A stretch of 64,000 bases of DNA from Haematococcus lacustris. Taxonomy: Eukaryota; Chlorophyta; Chlorophyceae; Chlamydomonadales; Haematococcaceae. The stretch covers positions 6,039,911 through 6,103,910 of the forward strand of contig JASKMD010000028.1 of assembly GCA_030144725.1 (NCBI GenBank), written 5' to 3'. Position 1 is the first letter of the stretch, and every line of letters starts with the position of its first letter. The position numbers were made by a program, and so were the translations under genes. This document shows, piece after piece, positions 19,941 through 29,775 of this stretch. The notes below the pieces were generated by a model. It searched no databases. It worked only from the letters and a program-made list of their open reading frames with translations, and had not been told where the DNA came from.

Positions 19941-20891
19941 GTGGTCATGGTCCGACCCACTAGATACCAGTCTAGCTGCTGTGTGCCTGCAAGGCTGCCT
20001 CCTCATTGCTGGACAATAGGCATCTCTCATTGCTTGGAAATAGGCATCTCTCATTGGTTGGCAATAGGCATGTTGGCGATGCCTAGCTTCTTAACCCTGC
20101 TGCTTTCCAGGTCGGGGTAGATTGCTCGGGTGGGCCTGTTGTGGTCAATGACAACTGCCTGGCAAACCACCCAGTGTTGCAATGCTTGATCAAACTATGC
20201 ATGCGAGTTTCATATGCCATCCTTGTTCAGTGGTACATTCACGCATGCCCATGGGCTACATGATGCAGGTGCCTTTGCTCCATTCAAGCCCTCTGATGCT
20301 GGGTCGACAATGCGTCACATACGCAAGCCCAACCCCCCAGAGATAATCATATGAGTTGCTGCAGCAGCCATGCAACAACGGCACACTCCCATGATTACGA
20401 CCATCGCCGGTAATGCGCCGATAAATATCTTTCTGGGCCCGCACGAACCTGTCGCCCTGACCCATGGAGGTCGTCTGATGCATGGGCTACGATATTTGCA
20501 TGCTTTGCAAGTTACTATGCGTGCTGCATCCATCCATGTGCATTATGCCAGCAGATGCATCGCAAGCATAACAGGTTAAGTCAGACGGTGTCTGAACAGT
20601 ATGCTGCACACATGCCCCTTCTTAATGATGGTGAATACGCGCAAGCTATCAACCTCGTCATGTACACAAGCCGACTACATGGGTATAAGAAACCCCGTGA
20701 GCAGCCCAGCTGGCAGCTCGTGAAACTGCGTGTGTGGGGTCAGTGTTGGTTTCTGTCAGCGCATGTCTATCACATCAACCCCAGACAGTGACATCAACCC
20801 CGTCCACAGGCCAGGCAACCACATGCTGATGATGATGTGGCTTACATTGCTCAAGCCTGCAGCCGTTAGGCTGCTTGGCCGCCCTCCCCCT
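19941..20891. other. Intergenic stretch downstream of MBO2
   Basis: No recognisable gene. Holds short tandem copies of GGCATCTCTCATTG (about 20028-20070). At 20808-20884 a block resembles 21359-21441 (GTCCACAGGCCAGGCAACCA ... GTTAGGCTGCTTGGCCGC). These two blocks bracket the retrotransposon remnant at 20892-21418. Confidence 0.5.
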
Positions 20892-21418
20892 CTAGGGGTT
20901 GGGACTTCCTGCAACGCACTTTAAAGCAAGGTGTACATACAAAGGCGCACATGGGCTCAACATGAAGTCATGCGAGTTCTCATTATTTTTCTGTAAGGTC
21001 ATGGCAAACTCCGGCTGCTCCCTGATGGAACTCGTGGTAGTGCACTCAAAGATGAAATGCATGGCGTCATCCACTACCCCCTCTGTGCATCTGGTGCATG
21101 TGTGATCAATGAAAGTTACCCCCTCAAACCGAGCCTTCTCCACCCCCAGACCGCTGTTGCCTAACCTGAACCTAGTCAAGCTCGTGCGAACTTCTGTAGA
21201 GAGCTGTCTGTTAAGCAGGTGTGCCATGTGATTGATGCCAATGCCGTCCCCATGCTTGAACCATGCAGCATACGAACATCTCTCTGCACCGTCTCAGGCA
21301 GTCTAGGGTCTCCCTCAAACCCAACCCAACGCCTCCCCCACCTCTCGACCCCACCTCTCGTCCACAGGCCAGGCAACCACTCCACACTTACTGGGTAGAG
21401 ATGGCGTACATGACTCAA
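20892..21418 (-). pseudogene. Non-LTR retrotransposon C-terminal remnant
   Basis: Two overlapping minus-strand frames (21418-21176 and 21227-20892) encode parts of one protein separated by a frameshift near 21200-21230. The downstream part reads SLTRFRLGNSGLGVEKARFEG, then CTRC ... GVVDDAMHFIFEC, the Cys/His zinc-knuckle-like segment that follows the reverse transcriptase of many algal LINE-type elements (family knowledge). No RT catalytic YxDD is visible, so this is a 5'-truncated, broken copy. A related piece lies at 38566-38706 in the opposite orientation. Confidence 0.65.
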
Positions 21419-21572
21419 GCCGTTAGGCTGCTTGGCCGCACACAGGGCACGAAGGGCAAGGCATGGTGACGATGAAGCTGCCTGGACTCAAAGTACACAG
21501 ACAGAGAGGCAGAGTGCAGTGTAGGTGTAGGCGGCATCAGGCTTACTTGCGCATTGTTCTCTGTGCACGCCC

Positions 21573-22005
21573 CTTCATCACTCCATCAGTAGTTCGGGAA
21601 ACCCCTTACCTGCTTGAAAAAGCCACCGCCCGCCTTAATGCTCATCGCGTGATGGCTGAGAAGAAGCGGAAGGGCAGGAAAGGGACTGCGATGCAGCGCT
21701 GAACATGCAGCGCATTGGGGAGAGCAGGTGGCGCCCGCTGGAGCTGTGCTACTGGCCAGAGCAGGAAGCTCTGCCAGCCAAGGGCAAGGAGTACCATGGC
21801 CTGGGCTACAAGCGGCTGCAAGACAAGCCATCAAAGGCCCAGGAGCAGCAGCAGCAGCAGCCTGCTGTGGCACAGTAGTGTGCCCCCCATTTGAGCTGTT
21901 ATCAGCTTTCAATAAGCGTATGTTTGTCTTGCCAATTCTACACAATAGCCCTCGCGGTCAGGCAATAGTGAAGGTGGTAGGCACTCAGGCGTTCCCAACT
22001 ACCTG
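21573..22005 (+). mobile_element. Fanzor-like element, internally deleted copy A
   Basis: The 5' leader resembles that of other copies and leads to ATG at 21652 (MAEKKRKG). The frame then jumps within a few codons to the C-terminal RuvC-III-like block (RDC(N/D)AALNMQRIGESRW), read in another frame and ending at a TAG near 21878. Nearly the whole nuclease is therefore deleted. The 3' tail (AATAGCCCTCGCGGTCAGG) matches copies at 29058 and 29505 but stops before the hairpin region. Confidence 0.65.
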
Positions 22006-22015
22006 AAAACCACCC

Positions 22016-23234
22016 CCCTGTGATAGGAAGCCCGTATCTCCGCAGCCACTCAGTCAAAAATATATGTAAACAGCGCTTTAAACAGAGGAGACTCAAAGCT
22101 ACGAGATGGCCGACGCAGCAAAAACTATCTCGCTCTCAGCGGTGCTCAGTGCCTGCCCAAAGATCGACATTTATATTCATGCGATTTTGCCTCATGCGAG
22201 GCGCGCCACACTAGCACGCTTCGCCACACCGTTGTTGCTGGCACCTGCGACGCGCAGCAGCAGTCGGAACATGATTTGCTTTTGGCATGTGGACGCGACG
22301 ACGGCAGTCGTGACGACTGGATACCACTACTAGCATTTGGAGCTGCTGCTGGCGCAAGTGCATTACCGGCTGCTGTACTACGCTTAACAAGGTGCTAGGT
22401 GCAGTACGTGGTGTTGTCTCACCTTGCTTTGCTGCCCTCGACTTGTTAGCTGCAGGTGCCTCACGCTTACGTGATGTGCTTGCCGCTTACGTGACGTGCT
22501 TGCCCCAGCCCCAGCCTCAGCCCCAGCCCCAGCTGCTGCCCCATCTGCTGCTGCTGCTGCCTCATCTGCTGCTGCGGCTGCCCCATCTGCTGCCCCAGCT
22601 GCTGCTGCTGCTGCCCCATCTGCTGCTGCTGCTACCCCACATGCTGCCCCATCTGCTGCCCCCTCATGCACCTGTAGCCATCAGCATGTGTACCTTGTAA
22701 GCGGTATAACTTGTCACATACAAACCCAATGATTAAGTTGCATAGTGCCATGGACGCGTTAATGAGTATGCTACAAATGGTATGTGTGAGGTTAGGCTGT
22801 TTGTTCAATGGTGCAAAACATAAAGCGGATCATAGCTGGAGGGGGTGACTAGTCCCTACTGTGCCGCCCACCATTACAGCGATACAGCGCTGCCACACAC
22901 AAACCGGGGTTCTTTCACATCCTCGCCAAGCGGCCTGCACCATCAGGAACCTCGCGCAGCCATGTTTGCCGGACTTCAGTGGTGTGCGCCACCGACATGT
23001 CGTGCATCGCTAACGGATAGCCAAGGACGTAGCTTACAAGTGTAGCTAACCACGGTCTGTGATTGGGACACATCCGGGGTCACATGTGGCTGCCCGCATC
23101 GAAAGACTCCGATGGCAATTCCAGTCGACCATTAAACGCGCATTATCGCATTGCAGCAGAAGCAGCAAACGTTACATCGAAAGATTGAGAAGGTGGGCTG
23201 CAGTTGCATGAAGATTGCCAACCCCATGTTGGGA
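22016..23234. other. Intergenic DNA with Ala/Pro-coding low-complexity repeat
   Basis: Bases 22500-22670 are an imperfect GCTGCTGCCCCATCT repeat that reads as Ala/Pro on one strand and Ala/Gly/Asp on the other. CTTACGTGA(T/C)GTGCTTGCCG is duplicated at about 22468-22504. An ATG ORF at 22106-22333 (MADAAKTISLS...) has no recognisable family. I see no supported gene. Confidence 0.4.
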
Positions 23235-23397
23235 ACGCCTGATAGGCACTCATGCACCATGTCCATTGGGTATACCCCACACAGCCCATTAACACCATCC
23301 GAGTCGGGCCACTAGTGATCCCTAGTATTCCCGTTAGTGGACGCTAGTGGCCACTACTGGTCCGGCTCAAATGGAGGCCCTAGTGAGGGACAAGGGG
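23235..23397 (+). mobile_element. Fanzor-like element, solo 3' end (copy B)
   Basis: Only the last ~160 bp of the element are present: GCACTCATGCACCATGTCC, the hairpin block 23301-23368, and the terminal GGACAAGGGGGCTG. It matches copies C (26090-26244) and F (29605-29770) closely. No coding part is attached. Confidence 0.65.
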
Positions 23398-23783
23398 GCT
23401 GCTTGGCCGCACATGCAGAACACATGGCAGGAGACACAAGGAAGTTAGGCAAGACACGACCTTCTGTGAGGTACACCTTGCCTGCCAGATTTCCTGGAAA
23501 GGTGCGGTCGCCCACCATGTAACAGTGCACATACCTTCATACATACAGAATTGTGCATTACAGCAAGGTCCGGTGAGAGCGCAGGCTCTAATGACTGATG
23601 GCCTTTGGTGTAAAACAACCCACTGAAGGCTGACTGCCATCAGTCCTGGTTACATGACTGTGAAGGGTGCCCACATCTGAAAAGCCTGCCAGAGATCTCA
23701 TGCATATGTGGGTGCGCTGGAGTCACAACACATCCACACAGGTGTACCCGGTCACACAACAGCAATGCATGCAGCCCTCTGCA

Positions 23784-23788
23784 TTACA
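23784..23788 (-). terminator. Candidate TGTAA polyadenylation signal for bL19
   Basis: TGTAA on the minus strand, 80 nt beyond the bL19 stop codon at 23868. TGTAA is the usual poly(A) signal in chlorophyte nuclear genes. Confidence 0.5.
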
Positions 23789-23867
23789 GCCAGGTTTGGT
23801 GAAAGCGCTGGGGGGGTGGGCTCTTGCATTAAGACAGCCCATGGCCATGCAACTGCTTGATGCACCC

Positions 23868-24587
23868 TCATGCCTTCTGCTCTGCTGGCACTGCCTCTGT
23901 CGCAGCTGGTGCTACCTCAGGTGCTGCTGCCTCAGGCGCTGCTGCCTTAGGCGCTGCTCCCTTGGGCACCTTGGCTGCGCGCTTGACAATCACTTCCTTC
24001 AACTTCGCAGCTTTGCCCACACGGCTGCGCAAGAAGTAGAGCTTAGCGCGGCGCACCCGCCCTGTGCGCACATGCTCAAAGCCCTGCAAGGCTGGGCTGT
24101 GAAGGGGCATGATAAGCTCGATGCCAATGCCCTGGAAAACTCGTCGGAAGGTGACCTGCAGGCACGCCATGCATTTGCAAAGGACATCCCATCATTAACT
24201 CTGCCGCAAAAGCAGTATGCAAACTCAAACATGCCTTCGCACACACCGTCTTGTTGATGCCGGCTCCGTGTTCTGCGATAATCGTGCCCTCCAGCTTTTG
24301 CGTCCGGGTTTTACCCTTGCCTTCCACCACCGCCACGTTAGCCTTCACGGTGTCACCAACCTTGACCTTGGGGATGTCCTTCTTCATCATCTCCTTGCCT
24401 ATCGCATCGACAAGGGGTGCATAGCTGAACTGCGGGCAAATGGCGATGCACAGATGAGGCCAGCGCGTCCATGATACAGACGGGCTGTCCAGCGACACAA
24501 CACCTTGGCCTGAACCAGGACACAGCTGCGCCGGCTTGTGGTGGAGAAGGCACGCTGCGATGTGGGGAGGCGTGAAGCGGCCAACAT
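23868..24587 (-). CDS. PRPL19: Plastid-type ribosomal protein bL19
   Basis: Large-subunit ribosomal protein L19, nuclear encoded. Exons 24587-24504, 24429-24247 and 24155-23868 give 184 aa. The N-terminus ([18 protein letters not shown]) is Arg/Ser/Thr-rich and lacks acidic residues, as organelle transit peptides do; VLVQAK resembles a plastid processing region. The conserved core follows: [21 protein letters not shown], then [19 protein letters not shown] and [19 protein letters not shown]. An Ala/Pro-rich C-terminal tail of about 35 residues extends beyond bacterial L19. All introns are GT-AG. A plastid destination is inferred from the peptide style; mitochondrial targeting is less likely but not excluded. 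Confidence 0.93.
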
Positions 24588-24774
24588 TCCGTATCGCAAC
24601 TGCGCAGGGGCGCTTGTGATTGAGTTTTACTTGCTCACTTGGTCCATGGTGTTCAAAAACATGGGTAGGTTGGTGGTGAAGGGGCGCGCCAGCGGCTTGC
24701 TAGCTCTTACGTTATCTACTCCTATCCGGTACTTATACAATCATAACAATGCTTTTCAGCTAAATGCCTGCATG

Positions 24775-26681
24775 TCATTTATAGTACTGCACCTTGCTAG
24801 CCTGCTCCTGCACCAGCCGTGCAAGGTCAGCTTTCTCTGCTGCACCTGCCATGCTGATCCCCCGTTCCGCCAGTAGCCCCTTCAATTCCTTCACGCTCAT
24901 ACCCATCAACTCCTCAAAACTGGCGGAAATGAGGGGCAGGGCCTCACCACCAGGTTTTGGCCCAACACCTGAGCTGGCCGAACCAGCAGTGGCCACGGCC
25001 TGCTGCAGTGCTGTTTGAAAGGTGGGGTCCATGGGATGGCCGGAGTAGCGGATGGTGTTTGATGCGTCCACGATGAAGGCGTGGGGGATGCCTCTCGCAC
25101 CGGCAGCACGTAACAGACCTGACACAACACAAAGGCACACAGCAGCCCACAACCATGTCGATTGCTTGTCACAGCCTGCATGTTGGGATTTGCTGCCTGT
25201 GTGAGGTGTGGTTGTCAGCCGCAGGGACAGCTTTGCAAGCTGGTGAGGAGGGGCCCATGGCACAGGCTTGGCATCCTGCATCACCGCAGGTTGCGGCAGA
25301 GGGGCCAGTGCCGCTGGAGCAAGCTTGGCGCAGCAGAGGGCAGGGAGGGGGCACTAGATGGGACAAGAATGGACCATGTGTGGCTGGTGCTACCTTGCGG
25401 TCAGTATGCCCTGCCCCTGCCACAAGTGCTTGTGACCGGAACTGCCTAGCGGCATGAAGCGGCAGCCCCCTTGCTGGCCAACTCCATTGTCCGCTGCTGT
25501 GTGTCATAAACTGAGGTCTCGAGTAGAAATGGTGGTGGGCTTGGTTACACTTCGCCAGGCTGACCTTCAGTGGCTTCCCCGCCAAGGTCGACAGCTACAG
25601 TGTAGTCCATAGTCGAGCCCTTGCTATCCACAAACTGCCGAACTTTCTGCATTGCAATGGCCGCGGATGGGGGCACCATGCAGCATGTGCTCTTGCACAA
25701 CAAACTCAAATGAACAGAAAGTCAAATGAGTCAGACTGGCATCAGCAGCACATGGCAGCACATGGAGACTCTACCCAAGGCTTGGCAGAAGTTGCATATA
25801 AATTTATGCTGGTCTCTACATGTGACATCACTCAATCAATTTCCCGGGAAACCCGAGTTTCTAGAAAAGGCCTACAACCGTCTCAAAGCACATTGCGTAA
25901 TGGCTAAGAAGCGGAAGGGCAGCGCCAAGCAAAAAAAGGCCCAGCAAAGAAATCAAAAGGTGCGTGTCCCTAGCCGACTACACTGGGCTGCAAGCGGCTG
26001 CAAGACAAGCCACCCAAGGCCCAGCGCATGTTTTTCATGCCAACTCTACACAGTAGCCCTTGCAGTCAGGCAGTAGTGTAGGTGGTAGGCACTCATGCAC
26101 CATGTCCATGTGCACCGGGTATACCCCACACAGCCCATTGACACCATCTGAGTCGGGCCACTAGTGGTCCCTAGTATTCCCGCTAGTGGCCACTGCTGGT
26201 CCGGCTCAAATGGAGGGCCTAGTGAGGGACGAGGGGGCTGCTAATGCGGATGGGTTGTGCACCAATGCGGATGGTGCACTAAAGCGGATGGATTTGCATC
26301 TGGGCAGAGTGCGGTGTGGGTGCAGGCGGCATCAGGCTTACTTGCACATTGTTCTCTGTGCTGATTCCCAACACCGTCACCCCTCGCTCTCTGTAGGCAT
26401 GCTGGAGTTCAGTGAGATGCTGCAACAGGCGAACAAGCAAGGGACAAGGATGTGTAAACAGTGTGTGTATGTTCCTGCGCATTCGCGGCTGATACGACGA
26501 CGGAGCGGGTGCATCACGTCGTGCTACTTACAGGAACCGTCTGAACGCACGGCCCGCACCAGGTCGCCCAGAACTCGAGGACCAACACTCGACCGTGGCC
26601 TGGGGGGCCGGGGACGGCGAAAGGCGCGCCTTTGATGAACGTGAGGCCCCCGATAGGTGGACATGGAGTTCCAATCACCAT
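24775..26681 (-). CDS. Thioredoxin-like (TlpA/AhpC-type) protein with C-terminal helical domain
   Basis: Exons 26681-26532, 26419-26342, 25646-25565 and 25118-24775 give 217 aa. Residues 35-50 read LEFWATWCGPCVQTVP, with redox cysteines at 42 and 45. Next come a GVTVLGISTEN strand, MDYTVAVD, and GIPHAFIVD with the cis-proline loop, the canonical order of a TlpA/AhpC thioredoxin fold. The last ~50 residues (ELMGMSVKELKGLLAERGIS... EKADLARLV) look like a SAP/ARMET-C-type helical module, often seen after redox domains. There is no signal peptide, so it is probably cytosolic. Intron 2 hosts a Fanzor-derived insertion (25763-26244) and intron 3 a dispersed repeat. The exact physiological substrate cannot be inferred. 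Confidence 0.88.
25238..25440. repeat. Dispersed repeat, copy 1 (second at 30280-30510)
   Basis: This segment in intron 3 of the thioredoxin-like gene matches 30280-30510 in the same orientation, with blocks such as GCGCAGCAGAGGGCAGGGAGG and TATGCCCTGCCCCTGCCACA. There are no coding features. It is probably part of an unrecognised transposable element. Confidence 0.6.
25763..26244 (+). mobile_element. Fanzor-like element, internally deleted copy C
   Basis: Starts with the shared leader (GACTCTACCCAAGGCTTGGC), runs to ATG at about 25901 (MAKKRKGSAKQKK), and then jumps at GACTAC|ACTGGGCT to the C-terminal GLGYKRLQDK block. It skips all nuclease motifs. The 3' tail is complete, with the hairpin at 26150-26207 and the terminal GAGGGGGCTG. 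It lies in intron 2 of the thioredoxin-like gene, antisense to it. The same deletion junction occurs in copy F. Confidence 0.7.
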
Positions 26682-26781
26682 CGCTACGCTTCACAGCGTG
26701 CGGTCTAGCTTCTGCATTACACACCTTCTCATTATGATTTGTGCATTTGCAACACCCCATTACTGGTGTCAGTTGCAGTCG

Positions 26782-26880
26782 ACCACCCTGCGTGCCAATG
26801 CCAGCCTTGCCAAAGAAGATCACCACCTGCTTCACACATTCGTAGCACTCCGTGGAGAGGGCCTCAGCCTCCTCCAGGAA
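26782..26880 (-). pseudogene. Fanzor-like fragment D
   Basis: Minus-strand reading FLEEAEALSTECYECVKQV, then VIFFGKAGIGTQGG, aligns with exon 2 of copy E (LEEDTAEVSMECHGHAKQLV ... FFGAASIGTGGG). It is preceded by the same TGCAG acceptor, so the ancestral intron position is preserved. The fragment ends abruptly and no RuvC motif remains. It lies about 100 bp upstream of the thioredoxin-like gene's ATG. Confidence 0.6.
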
Positions 26881-27414
26881 CTGCACGGCACACGGGCAGG
26901 GTTGAGTCCCGAGGCTCCTTACACATCCACCACCTTCAAAACTCTCTCCAACCCCAACTTTTGCTGCAACAAGCACCACCCACCTGGCCTGCCCACTCCT
27001 CACCCGGCCCAACCCCATACCCAGCCCATACTTTCTTGATAAGCGCTCCCAAGTGGATAGCTATGCGCTGATCACAGCCCCACTAATCAGGCCATTCCCG
27101 GCACAACGCGACAGGAATTCTCAACACCCCCGCCCGCCCCGGCACAGGTGCACATCAGCCCGAGCAGCCCGCTAGCTTCGCTTTGATGAGCTGCACCGCC
27201 CTGCGCAGAAATCGCTGTAAAATTCTTGAAGACCGGTCGGATAGTTATCAGGGGTACAGCCAATGGCGGGGGTGACCGCACTGCTGCTACGGCTGCTGGC
27301 TCCCACTTTTTTGTGTATTCCTGTCGACCTGCATGGTTTCACAAGCCTTGCAAGGAGGCTATGGTCGCCCTGTGGCAGGCACTAATGGCCACTCCACTCT
27401 CAACTACAGTAGCA

Positions 27415-27612
27415 TGGGTGAGCCAGCAGCATGACAAGCCGGAGCTCAAAGGTGCTGCTGCAGACCACCTGCAGAGCCAGCAGCTTCAGAGTTGAGGCCC
27501 AGCATCCCCGCCAGCCAAGTGCGCCAAGGCAGAGTAGGTAGCTGAGCTCAGGAAGAAGAAGAAGAAGAAGAAAAAGCAGCCCACTAAGGGCAAGGCTGTC
27601 AGGACAACGCCG
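27415..27612 (+). pseudogene. Degenerate Fanzor-like fragment I
   Basis: Resembles the Q/A/K-rich linker of copy E (SQQRDQP ... PAKRNKRTKAE ... KGKGKGK): SQQHDKPEL, then PPAKCAKAE and a KKKKKKKK run, with in-frame stops. It ends in GCTGTCAGGACAACG, which also follows the tails of copies E and F. Confidence 0.5.
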
Positions 27613-27787
27613 GCATTAGGCAGGGCCGTGCCAGGCCCTGCTTCGAGTCCATTACTCAAGGCTGGAGGGCACTGCTCGGCATTGTACAAGAAGGCCGTGA
27701 TCTGGCTGGAATGTAGCGTGTATCTTCATGTAGCATGTATTTGGGAATCCCAAGTTGCCTTAAAAGGCCACCGCCCGGCTCTGCGTG

Positions 27788-29061
27788 ATGGCTAAGAAGA
27801 AGCGGAAGGGTAGCGACAAGCACAAGAAGGACCCGGGAAAGCTGACCAAGGGCCGGTGGAAGCTGACCAAGGGCCAGGTGAAGCATGCCAGCGGCCTGAA
27901 CAATGCCCGCCGTAACACTGAGCGGTGGCTAGCACCAATCAAGCCCCACCTCCAGCACCTGGCAGCAGCAAGCTCAGCCGGCACCTCCCTGGAGGCCAAC
28001 CTGAAGCACATCACTGTCACCCTGGCCACCTGGGATGCGGTGTGGGAGGTGTACCTGGACCCCAAGTGGGCACGACAGCGGCTGAGGCTGTACGGAGCCC
28101 AGGACCGGGCGCTGAAGCAGTTCTTCAAGAAGGTGAGGGAGGGAGGGTAAGGGACTGGGAGGTGGTGGGTTAGGCATAACGTGAAAAGGTAGTTGACTGT
28201 GCCATGCCTAACCTGGTGCCACCATATCAGCCACCATGTGTGTGCCTTGTGTGCATGGCTGCAGTTGGAAGAGGACACGGCGGAGGTGTCCATGGAGTGC
28301 CATGGGCATGCCAAGCAGCTGGTGGTCTTCTTTGGTGCAGCTAGCATTGGCACTGGGGGAGGGTGGGGTGCTGATGCGGTGTTGCGTGCTTGCTGCAAGG
28401 TGGTGTGCAGGCCCAGGGGCGCAGGCCAGCGGGGGGGCAGGGTGGTGCTCGTGGATGAGCACCGCACCACCCGGGTCAGCTCAGCAGTGAATGGCAAGCA
28501 GCCCTGTGAAGTGGAGCTGAACACACTCAGTGCCACAAGACCTGCAGGCTGGAAGCCACCAGCAGGGCAGGTGGAACAGCGCCTGGTGCGCCCAGCATTG
28601 AGCCAGCAGCGTGACCAGCCAGTGCGGGGCCTGATGTGGTGCCCAGTAGTGCCCCCTCGCAAGCCATTACAGGCCCCACGCAGCAGCCAGGCAGCCACAC
28701 AGCCAGCAGCCTCAGAGCCAGGCCCAGCACTCCCCTGCCAGCCAAGCGCAACAAACGCACCAAGGCTGAGCCGGCAGCTGAGCCCACCCAGACCATTGAG
28801 GGCAAGGGCAAAGGCAAGGGCAAGGCTGCCAAAGCCAAGCCAGCCCCACAGCCAGGCAGGTGGCTGGACAGGGACTGCAATGCAGCGCTGAACATGCAGC
28901 GCATCGGAGAGAGCAGGTGGCGCCCACTGGAGCTGTGCTACTGGCCAGAGCAGGGAGCTCTGCCAGCCAAGGGCAAGGAGTACCCAGGCCTGGGCTACAA
29001 GCGGCTGCAAGACAAGCCACCCAAGGCCCAGGAGCAGCAGCAGCCTGCTGTGGCACAGTAG
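27788..29061 (+). pseudogene. Fanzor-like (eukaryotic TnpB relative) nuclease, longest copy E
   Basis: RNA-guided DNA-nuclease family of eukaryotic transposons. Exon 1 27788-28132 (115 aa, MAKKKRKGSDK...) is joined phase 0 across a GT-AG intron to an exon starting at 28265. Exon 2 shows KQLVVFFGAASIGTGGG and VVLVDEHRTTRVSS, equivalent to the segment between RuvC-II and the zinc ribbon. The RuvC-III block DRDCNAALNMQR (from 28867) and the tail GYKRLQDKPPKAQ end at TAG 29061. A one-base deletion near 28721-28728 separates the last two parts. No RuvC-I Asp motif is visible, and the zinc-ribbon cysteines are largely missing, so this copy should be inactive. The basic N-terminus looks like a nuclear-localisation signal. 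Family assignment rests on motif order, not on a search. Confidence 0.72.
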
Positions 29062-29222
29062 TGTGTGCCCCCTTTGTTGAGGTGTCATCAGCTTGCAATC
29101 AGCGCATGTTTTTCATGCCAACTCTACATAATAGCCCTCGTGGTCAGGCAATAGTGTAGGTAGTAGGCGGCTCATGTGCCATGTGCACTTGGCTTACTAC
29201 ACACAGCCCAATAACACTGTTT

Positions 29223-29292
29223 GAGTCGGGTTACTATTGCCCATTAGTATAAATTCGCTAGTGGCTGCTAGTGGGTACCACTGATCCGGCTC
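29223..29292 (+). ncRNA. Candidate 3'-end guide-RNA hairpin of copy E (hypothetical)
   Basis: Diverged version of the hairpin block seen at 23301-23368, 26150-26207 and 29663-29730, about 160 nt downstream of the copy E stop. TnpB/Fanzor guide RNAs are typically encoded at this end of the element (family knowledge). There is no direct evidence of transcription. Confidence 0.3.
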
Positions 29293-29334
29293 AAATGGAG
29301 GCCCTAGTGAGGGACAAGGGGGTTGTCAGGACAA

Positions 29335-29775
29335 CGCAGAGACTCTACCCAAGGCTTGGCAGAAGTTGCATAGAAAGCTGTGCTGGTCACTACATGTGAC
29401 ATTACTCCATAACTTTATGACTACACTGGGCTACAAGCGGCTGCAAGACAAGCCACCCAAGGCCCAGGAGCAGCAGCAGCCTGCTGTGGCACAGAATTGT
29501 GCCCCCCTTTGTTCAGCTGTCATCAGCTTGCAATCAGTGCATGTTTTTCATGCCAACTCTACATAATAGCCCTCGCGGTCAGGCAATAGTGAAGGTGGTA
29601 GGCACTCATGCACCATGTCCATTTGCACCGGGTGTACTCCACACAGCCGATGGACCCCATCTGAGTCGGGCCACTAGTGGTCCCTAGTATTCCTACTAGT
29701 GGACGCTAGTGGCCACTACTGGTCCGGCTCAAATGGAAGCCCTAGTGAGGGACAAGGGGGCTGTCACGACAACAT
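29335..29775 (+). mobile_element. Fanzor-like element, internally deleted copy F
   Basis: Begins with the leader GAGACTCTACCCAAGGCTTGG directly after the end of copy E. It jumps at GACTAC|ACTGGGCT into the C-terminal GYKRLQDKPPKAQ block, where the stop is altered (CAGAATTGTG). The full tail follows: AATAGCCCTCGCGGTCAGG, the hairpin at 29663-29730, and the terminal GGACAAGGGGGCTGTC. It is a non-autonomous derivative with intact ends. Confidence 0.7.
29663..29730 (+). ncRNA. Candidate 3'-end guide-RNA hairpin, copy F (hypothetical)
   Basis: GAGTCGGGCCACTAGTGG pairs with CCACTACTGGTCCGGCTC over about 18 positions, mostly Watson-Crick plus some G-U and mismatched pairs. Smaller CTAGTGG/CCACTAG repeats lie inside. 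The block is conserved in copies B, C and F while the coding part is deleted. That suggests sel­ection or structural constraint, but transcription is unproven. Confidence 0.35.

Noticed and set aside
22384..22732. Ala/Pro-rich and Ala/Gly-rich ORFs
   Set aside because: Low-complexity GCTGCTGCC repeat open on both strands, with no start context, splice partners or family.
27760..29088. 442-aa minus-strand ORF
   Set aside because: It is antisense to the Fanzor-like copy E, is Leu/Ala/Cys-rich with no domain, and is explained by the GC-rich composition of the opposite strand.
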